This document shows positions 18,261-27,229 of a DNA stretch of 64,000 nt, piece after piece. Position numbers and translations under genes: made by a program. The notes beneath the pieces are model-generated. The model made no database searches and was not told the origin of the DNA. It saw only the letters and a list, made by a program, of their open reading frames with translations. Origin of the DNA: JAVBKX01 sp031553835 (lineage in GTDB: Bacteria > Bacteroidota > Bacteroidia > Bacteroidales > Azobacteroidaceae); contig JAVBKX010000003.1 of NCBI GenBank assembly GCA_031553835.1, forward strand, positions 45,845 through 109,844, written 5' to 3'. Within the stretch, counting starts at the first letter, position 1. Every line of letters starts with the position of its first letter.

Positions 18261-20359
18261 TACATAGAAGATTCTCCCACCAGCTCTTTCCTTTTTGGTT
18301 TTACAATCGTATCTATAATTACAGGAAGCGGCAATTTGTAGCAAATATAACAGCCAATCATCCGGGTCATTAAAATATCGTCATGCTTACCCTCCTTTGC
18401 TCCAAAAGAACCATCTTTCTTTTGCTCATAAACACGGGCTTCGTTCAGCGCTTCCGCGCTTCTCTCCTTATATCCTTTTTCACGAAGAAGTGCTGTATAA
18501 TTCCCGATGATCATAGGCTTAGTACTTCTATTCGTGTTAAATCCATACTTAGCCGGAATCCCATCTTTTATTTTATCGGCAGGCGTCCGGCTGTATAGGT
18601 TACGATAGTATTCTGCAATCGTATCAAATATAAATTCCGATTCGTCTTCCTTCAATTCCGAATCGTATGTATTACTTTCCACCACCAGCAGAGCATCGCC
18701 GTAAAACCTGGCTATCTGTGCAGCCACCCAAATCGCAATATCCTTGTCTATCCGGCCTCTCCACTCTGCAACAACCTCCGGCTTACCTCCATAAGTCAAC
18801 GGGAAACGATCAAAGACTGCAATAACGCCCCAGTCCGCGCTCTCCGATATACCTTTCTGTGGATCAAAAACAACCACATACCTGTCTGATACCTTAATGT
18901 CCGTTTCCGGGTACTCCCAAACCTTTAATTTATCCCTTTCTCTTAATGATTTTGTTTTTGCGTCCCCCGTCAATATATCCTCAAGCGCTTCCCGGTCTTC
19001 TGCAAACCGGATACCAGATAATATTTCTTTTCTCCGCTTAGGCTCTAACTTCGCCAAAGCCGGAGCGCAATCCGAAGCCAATACACCTACCGCTGCCGGA
19101 GGCTTGCAATCCTTGCGCAACGCTTCCACATCTTCCGCCCTGAAAGCGGGCAATCCCGAATCCTGGAAAGCCTCAATATCATCTGACGGGAAGTCTTGTT
19201 TCATCTTGGCTTCATTCGGCATTTGCGAACACATCAATCTTCTCCAGTTCAGGTTTTCAAGCGTACATTCTTTATGGTTATTGAATAGATTTAATTCATA
19301 TTGAGTAAGCGTTTTTACAAATTCTTCGATCGTCCCTTTTTTCTTCCGCCCGTTGTGCAAATGAAAATGACCATTAAACTCTACCCTGTAAATATCAATC
19401 AAATACCACTCGACAAATATAAAATCATAGACCGATTCCCCCTTTTTAGCCTTTTCGCATTGTTCGTGAAAATAATCCCCTACGCCGTTGGCCGTGCTTT
19501 CCGCAACAATCAGCGTATTTTCTTCCGGAGGAATAGAAGCGCATATCGAAGTTTCCAATAACCCCGGATTATTATTATCCGTATTGGGGTAATAGGCCAT
19601 TTCCGTAAAATGAGCCATCTTAACATCCTGCGAACGGACGGAGTCAGGCTCGGTTGCCGTCCCTATAGTTATAGTACAACCCCGCTCCGGAATTTCCTTT
19701 ATATTCTGTGTGTTTTGGTAATTTTTTATCGTAAACCTCACTCCGTTAATCGGAATCATGTTTTTAATTGAGCGCTCGTACATAGCCCTTGCAGTAATAG
19801 AGCCATCTCTCGTGTGGGCGCAAATAGTGCTGTTCCAATTTGTCTTGTGAATAGTTTGAATCCATTTCATATACATCTGCACAAAAGTCGTACACCCCCA
19901 CTGTCTCGCTTTAACGATCCTCGCCCTGATCGGAAGTCCCTCCAATCTTCTTTTTTCAAAACGGCCAAGCACTCTCCTTTGCCCTCTGTTTAACCTGAAA
20001 GAAATTTCCTTTCCTGTTGTCTTATCCCTGATAGTCTCACAAGTAACAGCATAATACTCAAAATCATATCGATACCTCAATTCGCAAAAACTCACCCAAA
20101 ACTCAAAATAAGAATCTTCTGTGAGCTCTTCCTTATTGCCTTTAAATAGACTCTCAATCGAACCATATTTTTGCAGCTGCTTACAAACCTCTTCCTCCAT
20201 CATCGGACCGGGGAGATATAATACAGAAGAGGGTGCATCCTCGATTCTTAGACACACCCTTTCTCCGCTACACCCCTCTCCTGTTACCGGATCGTATGGC
20301 TTGTTTATTCCCTGCCGCCTTCGGGTATTTTCTGATACTATTTGAGCTGAATTAATCAA
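18260..20359 (-). CDS. Terminase large subunit, second copy (699 residues)
   Basis: An ATPase with a variant Walker A (KARQWGCTTF, about residue 150), a catalytic segment TLIVAESTANGVGDYF and an RNase-H-like nuclease with VVVFDPQKGISESADWG, ALLVVESNTYD and KHDDILMTRM supplying the acidic residues. These are hallmarks of packaging terminases that cut and pump DNA into proheads. It differs strongly from the 388-residue large subunit at 43407 and lies 23 kb away, at the end of the late operon after the lysis genes. Both look intact. A small-subunit partner is not evident next to it. Confidence 0.82.
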   Translation of the reverse strand: MINSAQIVSENTRRRQGINKPYDPVTGEGCSGERVCLRIEDAPSSVLYLPGPMMEEEVCKQLQKYGSIESLFKGNKEELTEDSYFEFWVSFCELRYRYDFEYYAVTCETIRDKTTGKEISFRLNRGQRRVLGRFEKRRLEGLPIRARIVKARQWGCTTFVQMYMKWIQTIHKTNWNSTICAHTRDGSITARAMYERSIKNMIPINGVRFTIKNYQNTQNIKEIPERGCTITIGTATEPDSVRSQDVKMAHFTEMAYYPNTDNNNPGLLETSICASIPPEENTLIVAESTANGVGDYFHEQCEKAKKGESVYDFIFVEWYLIDIYRVEFNGHFHLHNGRKKKGTIEEFVKTLTQYELNLFNNHKECTLENLNWRRLMCSQMPNEAKMKQDFPSDDIEAFQDSGLPAFRAEDVEALRKDCKPPAAVGVLASDCAPALAKLEPKRRKEILSGIRFAEDREALEDILTGDAKTKSLRERDKLKVWEYPETDIKVSDRYVVVFDPQKGISESADWGVIAVFDRFPLTYGGKPEVVAEWRGRIDKDIAIWVAAQIARFYGDALLVVESNTYDSELKEDESEFIFDTIAEYYRNLYSRTPADKIKDGIPAKYGFNTNRSTKPMIIGNYTALLREKGYKERSAEALNEARVYEQKKDGSFGAKEGKHDDILMTRMIGCYICYKLPLPVIIDTIVKPKRKELVGESSM

Positions 20360-20892
20360 AATTTATACCTCAATCCAATCAAATGCCCATCGCCATTTAA
20401 CCTCAATCCTTTCAAATACTGATACTCCAATCCCAAATTATGATAGAAAATCCCTCCCCCTATACCAATGAATCCGGGAGTCAAATACGATCCCGAAACA
20501 AACGGCTGTAATGTTTTTTCCTTGTATCGCGTTATTTCTTTTGTCAATGGGGTAAATTCATAAGAGATCGCCTGTAATTCATTGTACTGAACAGACAAAT
20601 CCAATCTTAATTTACCTTTTTCATCATCAAATAAAACAGATTCATAATTTCGTCCCTTTATCCAGTCAGCGATAATCGCCGCTGTATCGATCCGATTATC
20701 CGGAAGGAAAAGATACTTTGGAAAAGATGGTATAGTAACACTCGCTGCCGGCACTTTCACTTCTTTAAGTTCCGTCTTTCCTTTCACATAACGAACCGAT
20801 TCTTTCTTTTCGCCTGTTGCTCTGCCGGCAAGAAAACCGATAGAAAGGCAAGCAATACAAGACAAGCAAAAGGGTATGATGTATTTTTTCAT
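20356..20892 (-). CDS. Envelope protein after the endolysin, DUF6808-like; possible spanin
   Basis: A 178-residue protein with an N-terminal membrane anchor (IIPFCLSCIACLSIGFLAG), a charged central part and a C-terminal stretch of alternating strands rich in Gly and Tyr ending in GLRYKF, as outer-membrane beta strands often do. It overlaps the endolysin gene by 4 nt and the terminase by 4 nt. The layout, one end in the inner membrane and one end suited to the outer membrane, fits a single-chain spanin acting after the endolysin. That role is inferred from context. The DUF6808 label is tentative. Confidence 0.6.
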   Translation of the reverse strand: MKKYIIPFCLSCIACLSIGFLAGRATGEKKESVRYVKGKTELKEVKVPAASVTIPSFPKYLFLPDNRIDTAAIIADWIKGRNYESVLFDDEKGKLRLDLSVQYNELQAISYEFTPLTKEITRYKEKTLQPFVSGSYLTPGFIGIGGGIFYHNLGLEYQYLKGLRLNGDGHLIGLRYKF

Positions 20893-21308
20893 GGCCGTGT
20901 ATTTTTAGAGTACAACACTTGTTTTCTGTTTTTCCCTGAATTATACGAAACATGTAGAAACAGATTCTTTCCATCATCGTATAAAATAGCCTGATCAAAA
21001 TCTAATCCGGAAGCAAGAAGGATAGATAATAGATTGCGTGGATCATTTACGCTCACATCTGCGGCTTTCCCTTGCGTGTGCTGCGATGTCGCAACTCCTC
21101 CCGCTAATTTATTTACCTCCTGACAGCGGAATCCGGAAGAGATAACCATAGGCTTTCCGTACCTCTCTCTTAATGGTTGAAGTAATCTGATCGCTAATAC
21201 TTTCAGATTATTTTCCTGCTCGCTGTTGGGTATATTCTGGATACCTCTCACTTCGGCTGTATTGGAATGGCATAATTCTTCCAATGTAAAATTCTCGGTT
21301 ATTTTCAT
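20889..21308 (-). CDS. Peptidase M15-type endolysin
   Basis: From the ATG at 21308 this is a 139-residue enzyme with the M15 zinc motif: SQHTQGKAADVSV gives the His-x6-Asp pair and FLHVSY the last His. SSGFRCQEVNKLAGG is the family substrate-side segment. M15 enzymes cut peptide stems of peptidoglycan. It has no signal peptide, so release through a holin is expected. The longer in-frame start at 21416 overlaps the upstream gene and is not needed. Confidence 0.9.
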   Translation of the reverse strand: MKITENFTLEELCHSNTAEVRGIQNIPNSEQENNLKVLAIRLLQPLRERYGKPMVISSGFRCQEVNKLAGGVATSQHTQGKAADVSVNDPRNLLSILLASGLDFDQAILYDDGKNLFLHVSYNSGKNRKQVLYSKNTRP

Positions 21309-21313
21309 CTTAT

Positions 21314-21718
21314 CTAGGTCCTTTGCAACGTCCTCAAATATTCTTCCTCTATTTGCTGCATCCTGATCAATACAGGACATCTGCCGGCCTGCGCATTCTC
21401 GCATTGCGGAGCGCAATTGATAGCGCTTTTCTTTTGGCTGTTTTTTAACTCCAATAAGGCTTTATCATCATACAACTGAGATATAACGGCATCTTTCATA
21501 TTTAACCGATTCTGCATGCGTTCTATATCGTCGTGCAATCGATTAACGTCTTCTCTTAATGTTGCGATAACAGAGTTTAGATTCTCAATCTCCTTGGCCG
21601 TTGCTTCGGCTTTCTTTACTCTTTTCGTTGCTCCATAATAAAGAACAAGAGACAGCACTCCGCCGGCGCCGAACACCCATTGCCAAATTTCAGCTACGTA
21701 ATGAAAAATCGAATCCAT
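21314..21718 (-). CDS. Membrane-anchored coiled-coil protein, holin or lysis accessory candidate
   Basis: The 134-residue product has one N-terminal membrane segment (IWQWVFGAGGVLSLVLYYGA), a coiled coil (about 35-95) and a Cys-containing end (CAPQCENAQAGRCPVL). It ends 5 bp before the endolysin start, a usual place for holin-type genes. The single membrane segment and long coiled coil are unlike simple holins, so the role stays open. Confidence 0.65.
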   Translation of the reverse strand: MDSIFHYVAEIWQWVFGAGGVLSLVLYYGATKRVKKAEATAKEIENLNSVIATLREDVNRLHDDIERMQNRLNMKDAVISQLYDDKALLELKNSQKKSAINCAPQCENAQAGRCPVLIRMQQIEEEYLRTLQRT

Positions 21719-21906
21719 TATTTATTTTCAATTACTATTTCAGTTGACATATATACATGTTGCGTATCTATCGTGTCAAATGCAGATTCATATAATGCTC
21801 CGGTATCCGTTTGCCTTATCATGTAATAAGGCTCCTTGTCGTCTTCCGCAGTTGTTTTTGGTGCGTAAGTAAACTTTAATCCATCTATCAATTCTGTCTT
21901 TACCAT
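21718..21906 (-). CDS. Small phage protein of unknown function
   Basis: This 62-residue acidic protein overlaps the next gene by one base (stop/start TAATG-type junction). It has no membrane segment or known motif. Position between the LRR protein and lysis genes suggests a virion or lysis accessory. Confidence 0.55.
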   Translation of the reverse strand: MVKTELIDGLKFTYAPKTTAEDDKEPYYMIRQTDTGALYESAFDTIDTQHVYMSTEIVIENK

Positions 21907-21910
21907 ATTG

Positions 21911-23689
21911 TTAAATCTTAGGTTGAATAAATCCGGCTAAACCAGTCCAGTTAGTTGCTGTTTTATAAGCATCTACAGATTCTGCCGGTACATATATTAC
22001 AGCTAATTTGTTTGGCGCCAAATAGCCGGCATTTGCCAGATTGGGCGGTGTTAAACTTTTAAATTCATATTCCATACAATTAACAGGACTTACCGATCCC
22101 ACAATACTTGTTATATTTTCCCCAATGACTATTTTGTTAACACCTTGTAATGTATTAAGAGAAGATGCTGTTATTGGAACCGATCCATCAATTTCTAAAG
22201 TACCTGTTAATTGAAACACCCATGTAAAATTGACAACAATGTTGCTAGTAGCTATTACTTTCAAATCCTTCAATTTTAAATTGAATACATTGTTCAACGA
22301 TAATGTCCCCGGTGCCAATACTGTTTGTGCAAGATTAATACCTTGCATTAAATAACAGTTACTAAATCCATCTAACCCAATATTTGTAATAGGATCCGAA
22401 ACTAAATATTGCGTACTACCTGACAGGACAAATCTATCCGGTAGCGCATTTATTCCTCTCGGTATAACTAATTTTTCAATACTTGTACAAAGAGTAAATG
22501 CTGTATTTTCCAAAGTTGTCACAGTTGGTGGAATGACTACCCATTTAGACAAATAGTTGCCGTTACACACATCCGCAGGACAAATTGTATTAATTCTTGG
22601 CAATATCAAAGCCTTCAAACTATGGCAACCGTAAAAAGAATTATTAAGTATAGGCGCAGCATTGGATAACGAAACAACATTCAAATTATCAAAATCGTAA
22701 CAAGAATATGATTTAAGTACGGCATAATCTGAAAAATATGCTTTCCTAACTCCAAGCTTCGAACTTGCAACAACAGGCGTTGCCGTACTACCATTACCCA
22801 AACTATATAATGCGTTTTCATTGCTCCATATAGTTATATGATATTCACCATCTTGTAGATAGTTGTGCGATCTAAGTGCATTAAGGTTAACCTGTGTGAA
22901 AGTTTCTATTGCCGATCCATCACCCCAATCTATGTTAATAACAGGCGTAGTGCCGGGATTCCCAACATTTATAGTAACCAAACGTGCCGATTGTACATTT
23001 GTATTTACGTCTATAAATATATGGGTTTTATCATCGGATGTTTTATAAACAGCTCCAACCACTTCGTCACCTGGAACGATCTCTCCACGTTCACTTGGAC
23101 GTGGTTGTAAATTACTAAGCTCTTCTACAGTGTGTGTCCACCCGACAAATTGCAAATATTCGTGTGTGGGAGGTGTTGGGAATATAGCATTTTCTCCGGT
23201 ATTATAATATTTGTCTGATATGGTTCTCCCGTCAATATCAACAAATATTATGTTGTGTTTTGTTATTTTTTTTGGATCTAATGAGCCTATGACCTCCGTG
23301 TTAAATGCTGCATATCCAATCCGTTCTTTCAGAACATCAGATGGTGTTATATTTCCATTCGATTGAGAATTAATTATCGCACTCGTCCCGTCCGCATAGC
23401 CCCTTTCGTAATCCTCCGTTGGTGAGGGAGTCGCGCCTCCCGACTTAAAACCCAGCCCTACAAAAGCATTTGCCGCTTTGGCCGCTTCTTTTCCATCGGT
23501 ATAAACCTGCCCGTTTATCTGTACATTCTCGATCCGATCGGAATATGTTCTCGTTCCTTGACCTTTAGGTATTAAGCTAATTGCACCTTTACTAAATATG
23601 GCCTGATACACGGATCCAAGATATACGGGATCCTCGGCATCTCTGATTATTTCGATAGTCGAATCGTCTATCTTATTGATTTTAAGCAT
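21911..23689 (-). CDS. BspA-type leucine-rich-repeat virion protein, receptor-binding candidate
   Basis: The 592-residue protein opens with a short domain (about 1-100), a linker with the Gly/Tyr segment DYERGYADGTSAI, then a PKD-like module (INIDWGDGSAIETF, about 255) and BspA-type repeats (about 320-590; ALILPRINTICPADVC, IEKLVIPRGINALPD). Such repeats bind ligands on bacterial or host surfaces. There is no signal peptide, and the gene lies among fibre genes, so a tail-tip adhesin is likely. Its end AVIYVPAESVDAYKTATNW is typical of the family. Confidence 0.78.
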   Translation of the reverse strand: MLKINKIDDSTIEIIRDAEDPVYLGSVYQAIFSKGAISLIPKGQGTRTYSDRIENVQINGQVYTDGKEAAKAANAFVGLGFKSGGATPSPTEDYERGYADGTSAIINSQSNGNITPSDVLKERIGYAAFNTEVIGSLDPKKITKHNIIFVDIDGRTISDKYYNTGENAIFPTPPTHEYLQFVGWTHTVEELSNLQPRPSERGEIVPGDEVVGAVYKTSDDKTHIFIDVNTNVQSARLVTINVGNPGTTPVINIDWGDGSAIETFTQVNLNALRSHNYLQDGEYHITIWSNENALYSLGNGSTATPVVASSKLGVRKAYFSDYAVLKSYSCYDFDNLNVVSLSNAAPILNNSFYGCHSLKALILPRINTICPADVCNGNYLSKWVVIPPTVTTLENTAFTLCTSIEKLVIPRGINALPDRFVLSGSTQYLVSDPITNIGLDGFSNCYLMQGINLAQTVLAPGTLSLNNVFNLKLKDLKVIATSNIVVNFTWVFQLTGTLEIDGSVPITASSLNTLQGVNKIVIGENITSIVGSVSPVNCMEYEFKSLTPPNLANAGYLAPNKLAVIYVPAESVDAYKTATNWTGLAGFIQPKI

Positions 23690-24563
23690 GGTTTTGTTTA
23701 TTAAATTTTATAATTGTCCTATACATATTTCCGGCCCCAATCCTGTACATTTCTTCAAAATCAAATCCGTAAATGCCTGGTGACTTAGCATTCACAATAT
23801 CTTTACGGATCAAATTACTTATTCGCTTTGCGAAATTCCGCGGACATGGGATAAATGGCAGCCAAGTACATACACTTCCCTGAGCTGTTGGCATGATTCG
23901 TTTGAATACTCCTTTAGCCGGCGTTCGCTGCAAATCATCCCGTACTCTCTTAGCCTTTTCCAGTACATCGCCATCTTTTATTGAATACTGATAACTCCAG
24001 TCTCCGTTCCATGTATGTGACTTGATCAGGTTGGTTTCTAAATTATTCAACCACAAAACAGATACTTTTCCGCGATAATTTTTTAATTCAAGGCTATCCT
24101 GATTGATTTGAATCCGTTTTCCGTATTTCCATAAAAGCAGATCGATAAAGGTTTCATCCGAATAATCAATCTTTAATATCCTCTTTATCTGTCGCAATTT
24201 TAATTTATCCAACGACCGGCCTATTTCTGAATCTCCCCTTTGAATTGCAATGAAAACCGCTTCCTTTGGATGGGCTTGCAAAAAGCTCTCAAACGCACTC
24301 AAAATATAGTCGAAAGTAAACGGGAATAGCTGCATCCCATGACAGGCATACAGGTCGCCTTTATGCAGTCGTAACCGGATGTCAAACCACCTTACTCCCT
24401 GCATTAATTGCGTGGCAATCGGGTATGACTGGCATTTTGACGCAAACGCGAAAATAGAATCTAATCCCATGTCCCGCTCCCCGGTCGAACTGTCGTGCGT
24501 GCCGGGAATGGACATTTCGGTAATCAGCCGACTATCCGGTATGTGTTGCATCCAGCCTGTCAT
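23682..24563 (-). CDS. PI-PLC-like phosphodiesterase in the tail module
   Basis: A 293-residue protein with the X-domain of phosphatidylinositol-specific phospholipase C: SIPGTHDS gives H23 and D24, VRWFDIRLR gives R63 and YACHGM gives H75, matching the catalytic His pair and Arg of bacterial PI-PLC. It has no signal peptide and overlaps the LRR gene by 8 nt and the upstream fibre gene by 1 nt, so it is made with structural proteins. Bacterial PI-PLCs cleave inositol phospholipids by an internal transfer. Whether it is active, virion-bound or repurposed as an adhesin is unknown. Confidence 0.82.
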   Translation of the reverse strand: MTGWMQHIPDSRLITEMSIPGTHDSSTGERDMGLDSIFAFASKCQSYPIATQLMQGVRWFDIRLRLHKGDLYACHGMQLFPFTFDYILSAFESFLQAHPKEAVFIAIQRGDSEIGRSLDKLKLRQIKRILKIDYSDETFIDLLLWKYGKRIQINQDSLELKNYRGKVSVLWLNNLETNLIKSHTWNGDWSYQYSIKDGDVLEKAKRVRDDLQRTPAKGVFKRIMPTAQGSVCTWLPFIPCPRNFAKRISNLIRKDIVNAKSPGIYGFDFEEMYRIGAGNMYRTIIKFNKQNHA

Positions 24564-25045
24564 TATGGTTTTGTGTAATAATATACTACTCTCAATACGC
24601 TAAAAGGCTGCGTAGGGTATGCGCATTTGTTGTAAACTCTAATTGAACTATCAGTCATCTCGGTTACAAACCCAGCTTGGGCGGATGAACTTGTAGATAA
24701 TATCCAGTCCTTTAACGCAAATCGCTTGCCTCCTGTGTCTTTTACATAACTTAAATTAAAGTCAACGCAAACCAAAACCTGCCCTGCTGATAGCGATATT
24801 AAGTTTGATTGATCAGTTCCTAAATTACTTGTAAAATCAACCATCTTTATGTACACATCCTTCCCGTTATATAGCCATCCAGTTAATTGCTCTGACGTTG
24901 AACCTAAATCAACTGCCATTAATACCGAATCAAGAAAATCATCGTTGAAAGCCCTGTGATTCGCCGGAGTGATCAGCCCCGCTGTATTATCCGGAAATGT
25001 GCTATTTGATTGCGTCTTTAATGCTGCCTTTGTTTTTGTTGCCAT
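24563..25045 (-). CDS. Tail fibre/appendage protein
   Basis: A 160-residue protein starting MATKTKAALKTQSNSTFPDN and continuing to ITPANHRAFNDDFLDSV, a phrase typical of N-termini of tail appendages in Bacteroides-type phages. The remainder is beta-rich and ends in VLRVVYYYTK. It overlaps the PI-PLC-like gene by 1 nt. The exact structural role is inferred from position. Confidence 0.65.
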   Translation of the reverse strand: MATKTKAALKTQSNSTFPDNTAGLITPANHRAFNDDFLDSVLMAVDLGSTSEQLTGWLYNGKDVYIKMVDFTSNLGTDQSNLISLSAGQVLVCVDFNLSYVKDTGGKRFALKDWILSTSSSAQAGFVTEMTDSSIRVYNKCAYPTQPFSVLRVVYYYTKP

Positions 25046-25058
25046 CGTTTTATTTTTT

Positions 25059-25295
25059 TTATAAATATGCTGAATTATATGCTATTGAATAAGCGCGAGA
25101 GCGGGCATTTTGCCTGACAGTAAGAGTGGCTAATGTTGCAACCCCTACTTTCAGGTTAATTACTTTTGTCCGTTGGTTTACGGTTTTATTCGGATCGGAG
25201 GAAATAGTCATTTGACTACTTCCTGACGTTCCTGAATACGTTACCGAAATGTTATCGGAAGTGCCATCCTCCCATGCTATTGAAGCTACAGCCAT
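25059..25295 (-). CDS. BACON-domain C-terminal half, small fibre protein
   Basis: This 78-residue protein reads like the later strands of a BACON/Ig-like domain (DNISVTYSGTSG then TLTVRQNA) and ends in a Tyr/Ala/Ser run, SIAYNSAYL, like the linker in the 26393 gene. It lacks the first BACON strand. See the split-domain finding. Confidence 0.6.
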   Translation of the reverse strand: MAVASIAWEDGTSDNISVTYSGTSGSSQMTISSDPNKTVNQRTKVINLKVGVATLATLTVRQNARSRAYSIAYNSAYL

Positions 25296-25301
25296 GTTTT
25301 T

Positions 25302-25769
25302 TTAGTTAGAGGTTATATACTCCCGAAATCCCGATATAATAGTATCGCAGAACGACTCAATAAATGAAGTATCTGAAAGCCTGCTACAATTCTCATCATC
25401 AGAAATAGAGATCAGTGAGAATGGAATTGCTTTATTGTCGGATTTCAATGGATAAACGTTTACCACTTCAATAGAATATCCAAAAAGTACAATCCATTTT
25501 CTAACCTCTTCCTTGATGAATTTTGAAATCCTCATAGATTCCTCGGAATCAGCTATATATCCAATTTTTATTTTAAAAACAGAATCTTTCAGAACTGCTA
25601 ATAAAAATTGAGGCGAACCATTTTTCAAGTCTGACAAATCTGACTCCTCTAAAACTTCTACCTCCCGGAACGAATCATTTAACTTCCTTTTCAATACTTC
25701 CAAGCAATCTGCTTGTAAACTACTGGGAGAACCTTGCCCTCTCAGTAATATTTGCCTTACTTCTTTCAT
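25302..25769 (-). CDS. Phage protein of unknown function in the fibre cluster
   Basis: A 155-residue acidic protein with mixed helices and strands (FSLISISDDENCSRLSDTS near the end). It has no membrane segment. It lies between two genes carrying halves of BACON-like domains. No family is recognised. Confidence 0.6.
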   Translation of the reverse strand: MKEVRQILLRGQGSPSSLQADCLEVLKRKLNDSFREVEVLEESDLSDLKNGSPQFLLAVLKDSVFKIKIGYIADSEESMRISKFIKEEVRKWIVLFGYSIEVVNVYPLKSDNKAIPFSLISISDDENCSRLSDTSFIESFCDTIISGFREYITSN

Positions 25770-25770
25770 A

Positions 25771-26379
25771 TTAGCTTGCAGTCCAGGAAGTGTTAGAAGT
25801 AACGGTCACATTTTGAGCAGTTCCGGCAGCCACTAATGTGATAGTGGTTGGGGTTACTGACAATGTCGCATCACCTGCACTTTGAGTAATCGTTGCGTTT
25901 ATAGCTGTCCCTTCCCCCGGAGTCACCGTTAATGATCCTGTTCTTGATGTAATGTTCGGGTTTGATGTTGCTGTAACATCGCATTGCCACATATAGGTAG
26001 CTGTCTTTCCAGGGTCGCCCGAAATAGCCGTACCGGAAGTAAGTGTCTGCCAAGTCGTCCCCCCATCTGTAGAGTATTGTAGATTGGCTACGGAGAATCC
26101 TGTTCCAGTGATTGCGATTGTCAATTTAGTACTGTTGGATGTTCCCGATACCTTGACCGTTGCTCCTCCTTTCGCAATCGTTCCCGGAGTCCCTACGGTA
26201 GTAATATTCCCTGGAGATGATTGATTGACTGTAACCAACTGATTAGTAGCACCTGTCGCTGCGAATGTCAATGTTGTTGTTCTTACAAGACGTCCGGTAT
26301 GAGCAGACCCGCTCACCGCTACCGTCCCATTGCCTGTTCCCGATGGAGGAACTGCACTTAACCATGCTTCTTTTGCCAT
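25771..26379 (-). CDS. BACON/Ig-like repeat fibre protein
   Basis: The 202-residue protein starts with the later part of a BACON domain (AWLSAVPPSGTGNGTVAVSG; VTVNQSS), has a central Ig-like unit (VKVSGTSNSTKLTIAITGTG) and ends abruptly with the opening strand of another BACON domain (VTVTSNTSWTAS). BACON domains are common in Bacteroides phages and secreted glycan-binding proteins. It probably forms part of a tail fibre and may bind mucin or capsule glycans. Confidence 0.7.
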   Translation of the reverse strand: MAKEAWLSAVPPSGTGNGTVAVSGSAHTGRLVRTTTLTFAATGATNQLVTVNQSSPGNITTVGTPGTIAKGGATVKVSGTSNSTKLTIAITGTGFSVANLQYSTDGGTTWQTLTSGTAISGDPGKTATYMWQCDVTATSNPNITSRTGSLTVTPGEGTAINATITQSAGDATLSVTPTTITLVAAGTAQNVTVTSNTSWTAS

Positions 26380-26392
26380 ATTTTTATTTTTT

Positions 26393-27229
26393 TTAAGTAA
26401 TATCCCAATTTGTGTTTGACTCTACCTGTAATACTCCTTCGTTAACTATGTCCAATGTGCTTGTAGGTACATAGATGTAAGGGTCTCCGGTAGGATCGAC
26501 TGCCGGATAAGCAGAACTATATGCACTACTGTAACTCTTTAGTTGAACTACTCTTCCTATCGAAACCCATATTTCATTCCATCTGACATATAAGTTGTCG
26601 TCTTTGGGGGCCTCCTCAATTCCTCCCGCCGGTACTTCTTTGTAATTACCATCATCTCCAAGATACTTAGTTCCATCTCCATTAATGACGAGTTTATCTA
26701 CCTTTTCCTTATCTTCGTCTGTGTAGTTATTATCCGATCCGATGGGTTTCCATTCGCTGTAGGATCCTGTTCCGGATTTACCTCTTGAGCCTACTCCGGC
26801 AGTCGTAATTCTTACCTGGGTAGTTACATTGATATTACTATCCGAATCTTGAAATAAGAAAAATGTTGATCTCTTGGCAAACGGCCCGGTACCTGTTACG
26901 GTTTGTCCTGTGTACGCTCCGTCTGTAATGTTGTCTATATTGGGGTTATCGCCAAGGTCAGTAAAATGGACTTTTTTGTTTTGAGTGTGTGTGGTCAATC
27001 CTGTCTGTAAGTTGCCTACATCTTCCTGTAGGCTGCCTACGGATGTGGTTAGATTGTTTATTGCAGTTTGTCCGTTATTGATATCGGTTTTTATGGAATC
27101 AATGCCTAATGATTTTCCTATTTCTTGAATTTCGGAATATTGAGGATTTGATACTCCGTCGGGGTCAATAACAACTCTTGCATTAGTTGACGGATTTGAG
27201 TTATGTTGCATGTCTTTTGTAAGCCTCAT
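26393..27229 (-). CDS. Tail fibre protein ending in a partial BACON domain
   Basis: The 278-residue protein has a fibre-like N-terminus with coiled-coil heptads (about 40-80), a Gly/Ser-rich shaft with FFLFQDSDSNINVTTQVRI, a Tyr/Ser/Ala linker (SYSSAYSSAYPAV) and ends with a first BACON strand (LQVESNTNWDIT). Its start overlaps the upstream connector gene by 4 nt. A trimeric fibre is likely from the repeat pattern, but this is inference. Confidence 0.68.
   Translation of the reverse strand: MRLTKDMQHNSNPSTNARVVIDPDGVSNPQYSEIQEIGKSLGIDSIKTDINNGQTAINNLTTSVGSLQEDVGNLQTGLTTHTQNKKVHFTDLGDNPNIDNITDGAYTGQTVTGTGPFAKRSTFFLFQDSDSNINVTTQVRITTAGVGSRGKSGTGSYSEWKPIGSDNNYTDEDKEKVDKLVINGDGTKYLGDDGNYKEVPAGGIEEAPKDDNLYVRWNEIWVSIGRVVQLKSYSSAYSSAYPAVDPTGDPYIYVPTSTLDIVNEGVLQVESNTNWDIT

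Noticed and set aside
26380..26395. Simple nonsense mutation or sequencing error splitting a fused BACON gene
   Set aside because: The downstream frame is offset by one base and has its own ATG, and a similar split occurs at 25771, so one point change cannot explain it.
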